DNA of 64,000 nt from CAZNYN01 sp964577295 (GCA_964577295.1 CAZNYN010000003.1:1-64000), one strand, 5' to 3'; numbered from the stretch's first letter, positions 15,671-25,528 are shown. Numbers and translations are program-made. The notes: generated from the sequence alone by a model not told the origin.

Positions 15671-18600
15671 TTATTCAGATTGCGAATCGCTGCCTTCTGT
15701 TTCAAAAGGTGTCGGTTCCGATTTATCCTGAGGTACTTCCGTAATCTCTATTTTTCTGTGTCTTTCAATGCCGGTTCCGGCAGGGATCAGAAGTCCGATA
15801 ATTACGTTTTCCTTGAGTCCGACCAGTTCATCAACGTCTCCTCTTACGGCGGAGGCTGCAAGTACCTGTGCCGTCTGCTGGAATGATGCCGCGGAGAGGA
15901 AGCTGTCGGTCGCAAGGGCTGCCTTTGTTACGCCGTGGACAACCGGTCTCCACTGCGGCTCTTCTCTCAGACGCTTTACAAACGATACTCTCTGAATGAG
16001 CTGTTTGTATTCGGAAGCTGCCTGCTTTGAGCGAACAGTGAGGCTCGTAGGCGCGGCGGCGGCAAGTTCTGCTACAACGGCGCTGTTAATTTCAGTTCCG
16101 GCTTTGGCAACAATTTTGCCGTCTGCATCAGCGACATCTTCAAGAAGGATTTTTCCCAGAGCTTTGTCATTAAGCACTTCTTTGATAACTTTTTCTCTGG
16201 TTATGATTCTGCCGTCGCTCTCGATTCCCGTTATGCTGCCTTCGACCATGCTTCTGACTATGGAACCGTCTATAACATGGATGATGTTGTCAATGACTTC
16301 TCCGTCCGAATTTATTGCCTGAGTAAGAGGCTGGCCGAAGTAGTGCTCAATCATCACATGGTGCATGGCATCCGTGAGATTTATATGATCCGGAGACTTC
16401 CACAGTTTTATCTGCTTTACGTTGTTGGCGCTGAGAAGCGCTGTTGTCTCTTTGTCAACTGCGGCATCGGCCTTTATTATCGCACTGTCTCCGACTATGA
16501 CGTCGGCTGCGAACCATGCTGAGTCGCGGCTGTCCTCAAGAACGTTAACATCTCTGACCATAAGAGGCTGAGGCGCGCATGACACGATTCTGGAAAGATC
16601 CGATGACGTAAGTCTTGTGCCTGCTTTGAAAATTACTTCGCCTGTAGCAGCATCACAGTAATCATCTATAAGCTCAAGGCCTTCCATCTGTCTTCTGAAT
16701 GTCGCGTCGCCTATTATGACCTTGAGGCGTCCCTTTGCATCGCTTACAACAATCTCACCAGAAGCTCCGCCCGGCTGTAGGATTGACATCAGTGAAGCAC
16801 GTGTTATCGATCCGAGCATGTGCTCGTCTTCCTTGCCCGCTCCGGAGGGAAGTTCCACAAGTTCGTAGGACGAGAGGAAGTCGTAGGATTCATCAAGAGA
16901 ATTTTTGTTCTCCGTTCTGATCTCTTCGATTCCCGCTTCAAGGTCTTCTTTCCAGACGAGTTCTCCGGAAACAAAGGAGCTGTCGCCTTCCTCAATTACT
17001 CTTACTCTGTTGACAGGGGCAACCTTGCGCAGAATCGTCTCTATGTGCTTGTCGTTGATGGAGACGCCCTGTGAACGGTAAACTTCCTGAATTCCGTCAA
17101 GCAGATAGTGCTGAACAGCTTCCAGTCCCTCTACTTCAAGGAGCTGCTGAGGATCAATGTAGCCCTCTGTAAGCAGCATGCCTTTTCTGATCACACAGCC
17201 CTCTTCTATGCCCGAAAGCAGGTTCTGGGATGCGGGGACGTTGAATGAGAGTCTCTCTTCTTCTCCGTCCTCGTTCATTCTGGAAATAATGAGCTTTCTC
17301 TTGCCTTCCATTTCGCGGATTTCAAGAAGTGTTCCGTCTACTTCGGCAAGTATGGCTACTTTTTTGGGTCTGCGAACTTCAAAGAGCTGTTCGATTCTGG
17401 GAAGACCCTGAGTGATGTCTTCTCCCGTAAACTGGCGGACACCTCCAGTGTGGAAGGTACGCATCGTAAGCTGGGTTCCGGGTTCGCCTATCGACTGTGC
17501 TGCGACGACTCCGACAGATTCGCCGATTGCGACTTTCTTGCGGGTTCCAAGGTCTCTGCCATAGCAGGCACGGCATATACCGTGTCTCAATCCGCATGTG
17601 AGAGGGCTGCGAACCCATACGGACGTTATGCCGAGAGATTCTATCAGTTTCGCCTTTTCCGTTGTTATCTCTTCATCTCTGACAAGCAGAGGCTCGCCTG
17701 TCTCTGGATGGGGAACATCGTTGAGGCTGATACGTCCGTAAAGGCGCTCGGACATTGATATCGTAGCCTTTCCGTCCTGCTGGAGAAGCGGACGTATTTC
17801 GACACCGCTGTGAGTGCCGCAGTCCTCATCCATGACGATGAGATCCTGAGCGACGTCAACGAGACGGCGTGTCAAGTATCCGGACTTCGCCGTACGAAGA
17901 GCCGTGTCTGCAAGTCCCTTTCGCGCTCCGTGAGTCGAGATGAAGTACTCAAGAGTGTTGAGCCCTTCTTTGAAGTTAGCGACTATAGGATAGCGGATGA
18001 TTCTTCCCGACGGGTCGGCCATAAGGCCGCGGATACCTGCCATCTGAGCGACCTGTCCGCGGGAGCCTCGGGCTCCAGAGTCGACCATTATGCGAAGCGG
18101 GTTTGTCTCTACCATCGATTCCATAATTTTGTCGGCAATGCGGCGTCCCGCGTCTGACCACAAGATATCCTTCTGGCGCATATATTCGTCTTCTGTCAGG
18201 ATACCGTATTCATACTGGCTGGTAAGATCCTCTTCCTGCACCAGTGTGACGTCAAGTATCTCTTTCTTGGCTGCGGGGACAACTATGTCGCCTACTCCGA
18301 GGCTTATTCCGCTGACTGTAGACCAGCGGTAGCCAAGTGTCTTAATGGCATCAAGCATGTTGACCATACCTGTCTGGCCGACTTTGTCATAAGCCATATC
18401 GAGAAGTATGCCCATCTGTTTCTTATTTATTGTTTCGTTGAGGAATCTGAGTCCGGGGTGCAGAGCGCAGTTAAAGAGCACTCGGCCGGGCGATGTTTCG
18501 AGCCACTTTCCGTCAACTGTCTTGCATACCCATGATGGGTCTGCCTTTATCAAAATCTTTGAGTTTACATGGACAACCCCGTGGTCCAGTGCGGACATGA

Positions 18601-20695
18601 CATCCTCACTGTCTCTGAAACGGAGTCCCTCTCCGCGAAGTCCGTCGAGCATTGTTGTAAGGAAGTATACACCGAGGATGATATCCTGAGTTGGTGTTAC
18701 AACAGGCTTTCCGCTTGCGGGCGAGAGAAGGTTGTTCGAGGAGAGCATAAGAACTCTGGCCTCTGTCTGAGCCTCAAGTGAAAGAGGAACGTGAACAGCC
18801 ATCTGGTCTCCGTCAAAGTCGGCGTTGAATGCCGTGCAGACGAGTGGGTGGAGGCGTATTGCCTTACCTTCTATAAGCACCGGTTCAAAGGCCTGGATTC
18901 CGAGCCTGTGAAGCGTAGGAGCACGGTTCAGCATTACGGGATGGTCCTTGATGATTCCTTCAAGGATTCCCCATACTTCATCGCGGCCTCTTTCTATAAA
19001 TCTGCGGGCGCTCTTGACGTTCGGAGCAAGTCCGCTCTCGACAAGTTTGTGCATGACAAATGGCTTGAAGAGTTCAAGAGCCATCTGCTTAGGCAGACCG
19101 CACTGGTATATCTTAAGGTGCGGCCCTATGACGATTACGGAACGGCCAGAGTAGTCGACACGCTTTCCGAGAAGGTTCTGACGGAAGCGTCCCTTCTTTC
19201 CGCGAAGCAGGTCTGTAAGGCTCTTAAGAGGTCTGTTGCCTGCTCCGAGCACTGCCTTGCCGCGGCGGCCGTTGTCGATAAGAGCGTCCACGGATTCCTG
19301 GAGCATTCTCTTTTCGTTTCTTACTATAATTTCCGGTGCTCTGAGCTCCTGGAGCTTGCGCAGACGGTTGTTGCGGTTGATAACTCTGCGGTAGAGGTCG
19401 TTAAGGTCGGATGTTGCAAAACGACCGCCGTCAAGCTGAACCATGGGACGAAGATCGGGCGGGATTACGGGAAGAACGGATAGAACCATCCACTCGGGGA
19501 GGCTGTCGCTCTTACGGAAATCCTCCGTGACCTGGAGGCGCTTTACGAGTTTGCGCTTCTTCTGTCCGGAACATTCTGCTATCTCTTCTCTGAGAGAGGT
19601 CGAGAGCAGGTCTATATCTATCTTGTTGAGAAGGTCAAATACGCCTTCCGCACCGATTCCGGCCAGGAAGTTCTTATCGTAGGCGGCGCAGATAACCTCT
19701 TCGCGCTCAAGGACAATGTCGGCTCTCTCAAACGGGGATTCTCCGCCTTCTATTACTATGTAGCAGGGATCTTCGAGTGTTTCTGTTTCCTCTATTGTCT
19801 GAAAGCGCTTGGGGTATTTCTGATTGTAGAGACGGTACTCCGACTCCGCTATTACGTCGTTCTTCGCAAAAGGAAGATGTACTACTGTTGTTACGACGTA
19901 GGCTTCCTGATTGTTGATGACGGAGCGCACAGCCATCAAGGTGGGATCCGATGCGGACATGGATCTCATCTTTGACTCCGCGACTATTACGTTATTGCCC
20001 TGATCCTCATCATGCTCATGGTAAACACGGTACGCAGGCTCAACTTTGAAGAGCTCGTCTCCGAACTCGGAGCGTATCTTGCTCACCTGGTTGGCAGGAA
20101 TGACATCTCCCGCATCAACGGGGATATCCTCTACCTTTGTTATGCGGAACGCCTCTTCGGCCTTAAACTTCGGGTCATAGAAACGGTGGATTCTCTCTTC
20201 GGAAGCTGAAAGGAGCATTCCTCTGCGTGCCAAGTCTATTCTGCGTCCCTCGCTGACGACCTTGTAAACCTTCTCGCGGCGGCGGGTAGGCGCAAAGTAT
20301 ACGACTTTTTCAAGCTCCTTCGTAGATGTACCGAGAAGGAGGCTTAAACGGCTGGGAATTCCTCTGAGATACCAGATGTGGACAACGGGAGCGGCAAGCT
20401 CGATGTGCCCCATTCTCTCACGGCGCACTCTGTTGTCCGTGACTTCGACTCCGCAGCGGTCGCATATAACGCCGCGGAACTTCGGCCCGCTGCGTTTGTA
20501 TTTTCCGCAGGCGCACTCATAGCTCCTTGTGGGGCCAAAGATACGCTCGCAGAAGAGACCGTCTTTTTCCGGACGAAGGGTTCTGTAATTTATTGTTTCG
20601 GGCTTTTTTACTTCTCCGCTGGAGAGTTCCCTTACCCTCTCCGGAGAGGAAAGCCTCATTCTTACTCCGGCGATTTCATGATTTGTGTTAGCCAT
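15671..20695 (-). CDS. rpoC: RNA polymerase beta' subunit (with large insertions)
   Basis: 1674 residues, against about 1200-1400 in many bacteria. The catalytic core is complete: zinc ribbon cysteines C61, C63, C78 and C81; NADFDGD at 624-630 with the three Mg-binding Asp; the second zinc site in SPLTCGLRHGICRACYGR; and the trigger loop TQLTMRTFHTGG without the E. coli-type SI3 insertion. Extra length comes from about 130 residues near 190-335 and about 320 residues near 1260-1580. The second lies between VSGELVWKEDLEAG and HGVTKAALATDSFLSAASF and contains repeated GxVxxKAGTxI-type units. It overlaps rpoB by one base (TAATG). Confidence 0.98.
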   Translation of the reverse strand: MANTNHEIAGVRMRLSSPERVRELSSGEVKKPETINYRTLRPEKDGLFCERIFGPTRSYECACGKYKRSGPKFRGVICDRCGVEVTDNRVRRERMGHIELAAPVVHIWYLRGIPSRLSLLLGTSTKELEKVVYFAPTRRREKVYKVVSEGRRIDLARRGMLLSASEERIHRFYDPKFKAEEAFRITKVEDIPVDAGDVIPANQVSKIRSEFGDELFKVEPAYRVYHEHDEDQGNNVIVAESKMRSMSASDPTLMAVRSVINNQEAYVVTTVVHLPFAKNDVIAESEYRLYNQKYPKRFQTIEETETLEDPCYIVIEGGESPFERADIVLEREEVICAAYDKNFLAGIGAEGVFDLLNKIDIDLLSTSLREEIAECSGQKKRKLVKRLQVTEDFRKSDSLPEWMVLSVLPVIPPDLRPMVQLDGGRFATSDLNDLYRRVINRNNRLRKLQELRAPEIIVRNEKRMLQESVDALIDNGRRGKAVLGAGNRPLKSLTDLLRGKKGRFRQNLLGKRVDYSGRSVIVIGPHLKIYQCGLPKQMALELFKPFVMHKLVESGLAPNVKSARRFIERGRDEVWGILEGIIKDHPVMLNRAPTLHRLGIQAFEPVLIEGKAIRLHPLVCTAFNADFDGDQMAVHVPLSLEAQTEARVLMLSSNNLLSPASGKPVVTPTQDIILGVYFLTTMLDGLRGEGLRFRDSEDVMSALDHGVVHVNSKILIKADPSWVCKTVDGKWLETSPGRVLFNCALHPGLRFLNETINKKQMGILLDMAYDKVGQTGMVNMLDAIKTLGYRWSTVSGISLGVGDIVVPAAKKEILDVTLVQEEDLTSQYEYGILTEDEYMRQKDILWSDAGRRIADKIMESMVETNPLRIMVDSGARGSRGQVAQMAGIRGLMADPSGRIIRYPIVANFKEGLNTLEYFISTHGARKGLADTALRTAKSGYLTRRLVDVAQDLIVMDEDCGTHSGVEIRPLLQQDGKATISMSERLYGRISLNDVPHPETGEPLLVRDEEITTEKAKLIESLGITSVWVRSPLTCGLRHGICRACYGRDLGTRKKVAIGESVGVVAAQSIGEPGTQLTMRTFHTGGVRQFTGEDITQGLPRIEQLFEVRRPKKVAILAEVDGTLLEIREMEGKRKLIISRMNEDGEEERLSFNVPASQNLLSGIEEGCVIRKGMLLTEGYIDPQQLLEVEGLEAVQHYLLDGIQEVYRSQGVSINDKHIETILRKVAPVNRVRVIEEGDSSFVSGELVWKEDLEAGIEEIRTENKNSLDESYDFLSSYELVELPSGAGKEDEHMLGSITRASLMSILQPGGASGEIVVSDAKGRLKVIIGDATFRRQMEGLELIDDYCDAATGEVIFKAGTRLTSSDLSRIVSCAPQPLMVRDVNVLEDSRDSAWFAADVIVGDSAIIKADAAVDKETTALLSANNVKQIKLWKSPDHINLTDAMHHVMIEHYFGQPLTQAINSDGEVIDNIIHVIDGSIVRSMVEGSITGIESDGRIITREKVIKEVLNDKALGKILLEDVADADGKIVAKAGTEINSAVVAELAAAAPTSLTVRSKQAASEYKQLIQRVSFVKRLREEPQWRPVVHGVTKAALATDSFLSAASFQQTAQVLAASAVRGDVDELVGLKENVIIGLLIPAGTGIERHRKIEITEVPQDKSEPTPFETEGSDSQSE

Positions 20696-23600
20696 TAAAA
20701 ATCATCCCCCTCTTCGCCCTTTTTCGATGCGGTATCGGTGAAGAGACTGTCGTCATCCGCAAGCATTGCAGCTTCGGATTCCGCGTCAGTCTCATGGAGC
20801 TCGATTCCGCTGTATTCGACCGCGCTCTCGTGGAAAAGTTCCGAATCGGCAAGTGACTTGCTGCCTGATGTCGGTGACGAGAAGACGGCGTCTATATCGT
20901 CAACTGTAGAGTCGGGCTTAAACGAAACGTGGCGCGCGCCCTTTCCGCCCTCGTCCTCTTCTTCGTTGAGGATTAGCTCGCCGAAGGAACCATCGGAATA
21001 TTTTATTTCAACATCGAGACCGAGGCCCTGAAGTTCCTTTATGAGAACACGGAAGCTCTCGGGAACGCCCGGTTTTGCAAGATTTTCGCCTTTGACAATA
21101 CGTTCGTATGTCTTCAGACGTCCTCTGATATCGTCGGACTTGACCGTGAGCATCTCCTGAAGCATGTGAGCCGCTCCGTAGCCTTCGAGAGCCCAGACTT
21201 CCATCTCTCCGAAACGCTGTCCTCCGAACTGTGTCTTACCTCCGAGAGGCTGCTGCGTTATAAGGCTGTACGGCCCTATGGAACGAGCGTGAATCTTGTC
21301 GTCGACAAGGTGAATCAGCTTCAGCATGTACATGACGCCGACTGTAACCTTATTTGCCATAGGTTCGCCTGTGCGTCCGTCAAAGAGAGTTATCTTACAG
21401 TCGTCTCTCATCTCGGGATATATATTTTCCTGTATATTCTTGACATAGGGCGAAAGGTCTTCGAGTGTAGCCGAGTCAAAGACCGGCGTGACAACCTTCC
21501 AGCCGTTCTGCAGTGCGACAAAGCCGAGCATTGTTTCGAGAACCTGTCCCAAGTTCATGCGGCTCGGAACTCCCAAGGGGTTCAGAACAACGTCAACGGG
21601 GCGGCCGTCGGAGAGATAAGGCATATCTTCCTCCGCCATGATACGGGAGACAACACCCTTGTTTCCGTGGCGTCCCGCCATCTTGTCACCTTCCGTTATC
21701 TTACGGAACTGGGCGACATATACCTTGACGACTTCGTTTACGCCGGGGCTCATGTCCTCGCTGTTCTTCTCGCGGCTGAGTCTCTTTATTTCGACAACCT
21801 TGCCGCCCTCGCCGTGAGGAACTCTGAGGCATGTGTCACGGACTTCGCGGGCTTTTTCACCGAATATCGCGCGAAGCAGCTTTTCTTCGGGAGACTGGTC
21901 TGATTCGCCTTTAGGCGTGACTTTTCCTACGAGGATATCTCCTGCCTTGACTTCCGCTCCGACTCTTACGATTCCGTTCTCGTCAAGATTCTTGAGAGCG
22001 TCTTCTCCGACATTCGGGATGTCTCTTGAAATTTCTTCGGGGCCGAGCTTCGTGTCGCGGGATTCAACTTCGTATTCCTCTATGTGTATAGATGTATAGA
22101 AGTCTTCCTTGACAAGCTTCTGGCTCAGAAGGATAGCGTCTTCAAAGTTGTAGCCTTCCCATGAAACGAAGGCAACTACGACATTGCGTCCGAGGGCGAG
22201 TTCTCCTTCATCGCATGCCTGGCCGTCCGCTATGATTTCACTTGCCTCAACACGCTGACCGTGTGAGACGATGGGTTTCTGGTGTATGACCGTTCCCTGG
22301 TTTGAACGTCTGAACTTCGGCATGAAATATGAGTCCACAGTGCCGTCGTCAGTTGTTATATTTATCCTGTCGGCATCTACATAGGAAATAACTCCCGCTC
22401 TGCGTGAAACGACACAGGAACCTGAGTCCTTTGCTATACGGTGTTCAATGCCGGTTCCTACGATTGGAGAATCGGGGAATACGAGGGGAACGGCTTGGCG
22501 CTGCATGTTCGAACCCATAAGAGCGCGGTTGGCGTCGTCATGCTCAAGGAACGGGATAAGAGCCGTGGAGATAGAGACTATCTGCTTCGGCGAAATATCC
22601 ATATAGTCAAGCTGATCCGGTGTTATCTCTATTGTATTGTCGTGGTGTCTGACGTAGATGCCGGTACCTGCTCCCGTCGGAAGGACATTACCCTCGTCAT
22701 CGATGGGAGTATCCGCGCGGCTGACATAGTATTCGTCTTCATCGTCGGCAGAGAGATAGACTATCTCGTCCGTAACCCTTCCGTCCACAACCTTGCGGCG
22801 CGGGCAGACGAGGAAGCCGTATTCGTTTATACGTGCAAATGTCGCAAGAGACGTAACAAGGCCGATGTTCGGGCCTTCAGGGGTTTCTATCGGGCAGACG
22901 CGGCCGTAGTGAGTATGGTGAACGTCGCGGGCTTCAAATCCTGCGCGTTCACGGCTCAAACCTCCGGGGCCGAGTGCCGAAAGACGGCGTCTGTGTGTAA
23001 GCTCCGCAAGGGGGTTTGTCTGGTCCATAAACTGTGAAAGCTGCCCCGAACCGAAGAACTCTCTAAGTGCCGCCGATATCGGACGCACGTTGATAAGATC
23101 CTTAGCCATTGCCGTGGCAAGATCTGGTGTTGTCGTCATACGCTCTCTTGCTATTCTTTCCATACGCAGAAGGCCTATTCTGACCTGATTCTGAAGAAGC
23201 TCGCCCACCGCTCTGACTCTGCGGTTGCCGAGATGGTCTATGTCGTCCATGTGCTCGTTGCCGTCTCTTAAATCCATAAGCCCCTTTATGATAGCCACTA
23301 GGTCGGTTATGGTAAGAAGACGCTGCGAGCTGGGAGCATCGAGGCCGAGACGCCTGTTGATCTTATAGCGTCCGACTCTGCCCAGAGTGTATCTGCGGGG
23401 ATCGAAGAAAATGCTTCCTATATATTCTCTTGCGTTTTCCATACGAGCCGGTTCATTAGGACGCAGCTTACGGAAGAGTTCAAGCATGGCTTCATCGGGT
23501 GTCGTGGAATTATCGCGCTCGATAGTAGCCGAAAGAGCGGGGTCTACATCCCATACCCACACCTTTGTGCGGCCATGGTTCCAAAGAACCTCAAGGTGCT

Positions 23601-24384
23601 CTTTTGTAAGACGGGTGTTCTTCGGTATCTCCACAGCTCCGTCAGCTTCATTTGAAACGATGGCTTCCGCCAGAAGCATACCCCTGATATCATCGTCAAC
23701 GAGGTCTCTCTCCACTTCTTTTGCGTCAAAAAGTTTGAGGAGTTCATCCGTTGTCTGAATGCCGAACGCTCTCAGCATCATAGTGACGGGTATCTTTTTG
23801 CGATTGTCGATTTTTACCGACATAACCTCACCCGGTGCCAGATCAAATTCAATCCATGCACCGCGGTCGGGGATCAGCTTCGCTATAAACGATTCCTGCC
23901 CCGGTATGCCAAGCTCGGCAGTGTAATAGACACCGGCCGATCTTGCAAGCTGATTTACAACAACACGTTCCGTGCCGTTAATGATAAATGTTCCGCGCTC
24001 TGTCATTGCGGGGAAGTCGCCGAGATAGATTTCTTCTTCCTTAATCTCTCCTGTCTTCCTGTTGACAAGACGAATCGTCGCACGAAGCGGTCTCGACCAT
24101 GTAAGGTCCCTGCTGCGTGCCTCATCCAGACTTATTGCAACCGGATCGACATGATACCTGACAAACTCCAACGCGAAAGAGCCGTCATAGCTCTCAATGG
24201 GAAAAATCTCATCAAAAAGCTCCTGAAGCCCCTGCGAGCCGCGGTGCTCCGCTTCCGCCTGAAAAAACCAGCGATACGAATTACGCTGGACTTCTACGAG
24301 ATCCGGAAGCTCTATTAGATTTTTACCTTTTCCAAAAACCTTACGCCGCTCAAATGCCTTACCTGAAGGTGTTCTAACCTGCAT
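20695..24384 (-). CDS. rpoB: RNA polymerase beta subunit
   Basis: 1229 residues. The rifampicin region reads GSGQLSQFMDQTNPLAELTH then RRRLSALGPGG, with the key Q, D, H, R and S positions wild-type. Other hallmarks are CPIETPEGPNIGL, the GYNFEDAILLS region, GDKMAGRHGNKGVVS and GGKTQFGGQRFGEMEVWALE. A roughly 80-residue acidic, Ser/Asp/Glu-rich tail follows the conserved end and is probably flexible. The ATG has GGGAGG eight bases upstream. It is the first gene after a strong promoter, with no rplJ or rplL before it. Confidence 0.98.
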   Translation of the reverse strand: MQVRTPSGKAFERRKVFGKGKNLIELPDLVEVQRNSYRWFFQAEAEHRGSQGLQELFDEIFPIESYDGSFALEFVRYHVDPVAISLDEARSRDLTWSRPLRATIRLVNRKTGEIKEEEIYLGDFPAMTERGTFIINGTERVVVNQLARSAGVYYTAELGIPGQESFIAKLIPDRGAWIEFDLAPGEVMSVKIDNRKKIPVTMMLRAFGIQTTDELLKLFDAKEVERDLVDDDIRGMLLAEAIVSNEADGAVEIPKNTRLTKEHLEVLWNHGRTKVWVWDVDPALSATIERDNSTTPDEAMLELFRKLRPNEPARMENAREYIGSIFFDPRRYTLGRVGRYKINRRLGLDAPSSQRLLTITDLVAIIKGLMDLRDGNEHMDDIDHLGNRRVRAVGELLQNQVRIGLLRMERIARERMTTTPDLATAMAKDLINVRPISAALREFFGSGQLSQFMDQTNPLAELTHRRRLSALGPGGLSRERAGFEARDVHHTHYGRVCPIETPEGPNIGLVTSLATFARINEYGFLVCPRRKVVDGRVTDEIVYLSADDEDEYYVSRADTPIDDEGNVLPTGAGTGIYVRHHDNTIEITPDQLDYMDISPKQIVSISTALIPFLEHDDANRALMGSNMQRQAVPLVFPDSPIVGTGIEHRIAKDSGSCVVSRRAGVISYVDADRINITTDDGTVDSYFMPKFRRSNQGTVIHQKPIVSHGQRVEASEIIADGQACDEGELALGRNVVVAFVSWEGYNFEDAILLSQKLVKEDFYTSIHIEEYEVESRDTKLGPEEISRDIPNVGEDALKNLDENGIVRVGAEVKAGDILVGKVTPKGESDQSPEEKLLRAIFGEKAREVRDTCLRVPHGEGGKVVEIKRLSREKNSEDMSPGVNEVVKVYVAQFRKITEGDKMAGRHGNKGVVSRIMAEEDMPYLSDGRPVDVVLNPLGVPSRMNLGQVLETMLGFVALQNGWKVVTPVFDSATLEDLSPYVKNIQENIYPEMRDDCKITLFDGRTGEPMANKVTVGVMYMLKLIHLVDDKIHARSIGPYSLITQQPLGGKTQFGGQRFGEMEVWALEGYGAAHMLQEMLTVKSDDIRGRLKTYERIVKGENLAKPGVPESFRVLIKELQGLGLDVEIKYSDGSFGELILNEEEDEGGKGARHVSFKPDSTVDDIDAVFSSPTSGSKSLADSELFHESAVEYSGIELHETDAESEAAMLADDDSLFTDTASKKGEEGDDF

Positions 24385-24440
24385 GGGAGCAACCTCCCTG
24401 ATTAAGAATTGGGTAGAAATGTACAGTTGTACAAATGGAC

Positions 24441-24482
24441 ATTATAGCAAAAAAGCGACACCTGTCAATAGACAGGTGTCGC
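24441..24482 (-). promoter_or_regulatory. rpoB promoter overlapping an intrinsic terminator
   Basis: On the minus strand, a 12-bp perfect stem with loop TATT (24455-24482) is followed by six T, which makes a good terminator for the ProC-like gene that ends at 24573. The same bases hold TTGACA (24468-24463), partly in the loop and partly in the right arm, then a 16-base spacer that includes the T run, then a perfect TATAAT (24446-24441). Transcription would start near 24434, about 50 bases before the rpoB ATG. Confidence 0.8.
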
Positions 24483-24572
24483 CTGTTTTACGTATTTAAA
24501 ATATATGTTTCATTACTGCGGTATTATCAAATATCAAAGCCCGTCTGTCAAGCCCGAAGACAAAAAATCGCT

Positions 24573-25370
24573 CTAACCTTTGTCCAATGCGTTATATTTT
24601 ACATAAAGTGCGTCCAAAACTTCCGACCAGACAGAGAGAGCTCCCTTTTCTCTTAAGAGTTTCAAACCAAGCTCGTTCACTCCGCCCGGAGTTGAATTTT
24701 GAACTAAGAATTTTTCTATATCGTCTCCGCAGTCCGTGCGCATATATGACGACAGAGCCTCATTCATGCAGCAGGCATAGTCGATGCAGCTTTTGCTCTC
24801 TATGCCCTTTTCGCCCGTCCACTTCACATACTCCCCTATCAGAGCGTAGTAAGGCACCATAAGTCCCGTCACAGGGCCCATAATTTCAAGCTCCCGTTCT
24901 GATTTTACTTTTACGACAGTTCCCATGAGAGCGAGAATTGATTCGCATATCTCATCTTCGCCGCAGTAAAGCACAGGCCCCATATTTCTTGCCACGAAAG
25001 GCAAAGGTATGGCTCTCACCGCCGACTTTGCGGGAGCATAAAAAGGAGCGGATTTTTCAAGTTTTATTCCGCCGGTAATGTGTATTATTCTGTGAGACTC
25101 TTTAAATTTTATAGATTTTACAACATCCTCGTGCACTGTGGGAGGAAGAGCTATCGCAACGATGTCGGAGATATCCGCCACATTTTGATTGGATTCCGAA
25201 ACAGATATCACTTCCGGATAAAGTGACTGAAGCTTCTCCGCGCAGCTTCTGTTTTTATGAACAGAGAGAATGATCTTCCCCTTAAATTCCGAGGACGAAC
25301 AGAGCCCTCTAACCATTGCGGACGTTATACCGCCCGTACCGATAAAACCAATATTCATATCATAAGCCAT
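24573..25370 (-). CDS. ProC-like NADP-binding reductase (P5C reductase family)
   Basis: 265 residues. Canonical members reduce pyrroline-5-carboxylate to proline. A Rossmann start, MNIGFIGTGGITSAMVRGL, is followed by a NADP-domain end IIHITGGIKLEK. The C-terminal dimerisation helices include MGPVTGLMVPYYALIGEYVKW and STPGGVNELGLKLL, the latter matching the family's PGGTT-E region. The usual substrate-binding motif around SGSGPAY is altered to MGPVTGL, so it may act on another imino acid or have lost activity. The start MAYDMN has AAGGAG seven bases upstream. It stands alone upstream of rpoB. Confidence 0.7.
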   Translation of the reverse strand: MAYDMNIGFIGTGGITSAMVRGLCSSSEFKGKIILSVHKNRSCAEKLQSLYPEVISVSESNQNVADISDIVAIALPPTVHEDVVKSIKFKESHRIIHITGGIKLEKSAPFYAPAKSAVRAIPLPFVARNMGPVLYCGEDEICESILALMGTVVKVKSERELEIMGPVTGLMVPYYALIGEYVKWTGEKGIESKSCIDYACCMNEALSSYMRTDCGDDIEKFLVQNSTPGGVNELGLKLLREKGALSVWSEVLDALYVKYNALDKG

Positions 25371-25528
25371 ACTCTTGCTCCTTCCGTTTCAACCGTTTTG
25401 CAGTCATTCTATCATCAAGAATGATTACTTTACACACCTCACACTCATGCAAAAAATTTTTTTCGGCAATTTTTAAAAGGCCGCCCCATATGTCAGCAAT
25501 ATGACGGGGAAAAAGTCAGAATTTTAAA

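Noticed and set aside
18791..19483. 230-codon plus-strand open frame inside rpoC
   Set aside because: Antisense to a highly conserved part of rpoC; its length follows from rpoC codon bias.
21166..21903. 245-codon plus-strand open frame inside rpoB
   Set aside because: Antisense to conserved rpoB; no promoter, ribosome-binding site or family resemblance.
22980..23060. Rifampicin-resistance change in rpoB
   Set aside because: Key positions equivalent to Q513, D516, H526, R529 and S531 are wild-type; the Ala at the 522-equivalent is normal in many bacteria.
25480..25510. Hairpin CCCC-ATAT-GTCA/TGAC-GGGG upstream of the iron-type operon
   Set aside because: The two short helices are joined by an unpaired ATAT on one side only; too weak to call an operator or terminator.
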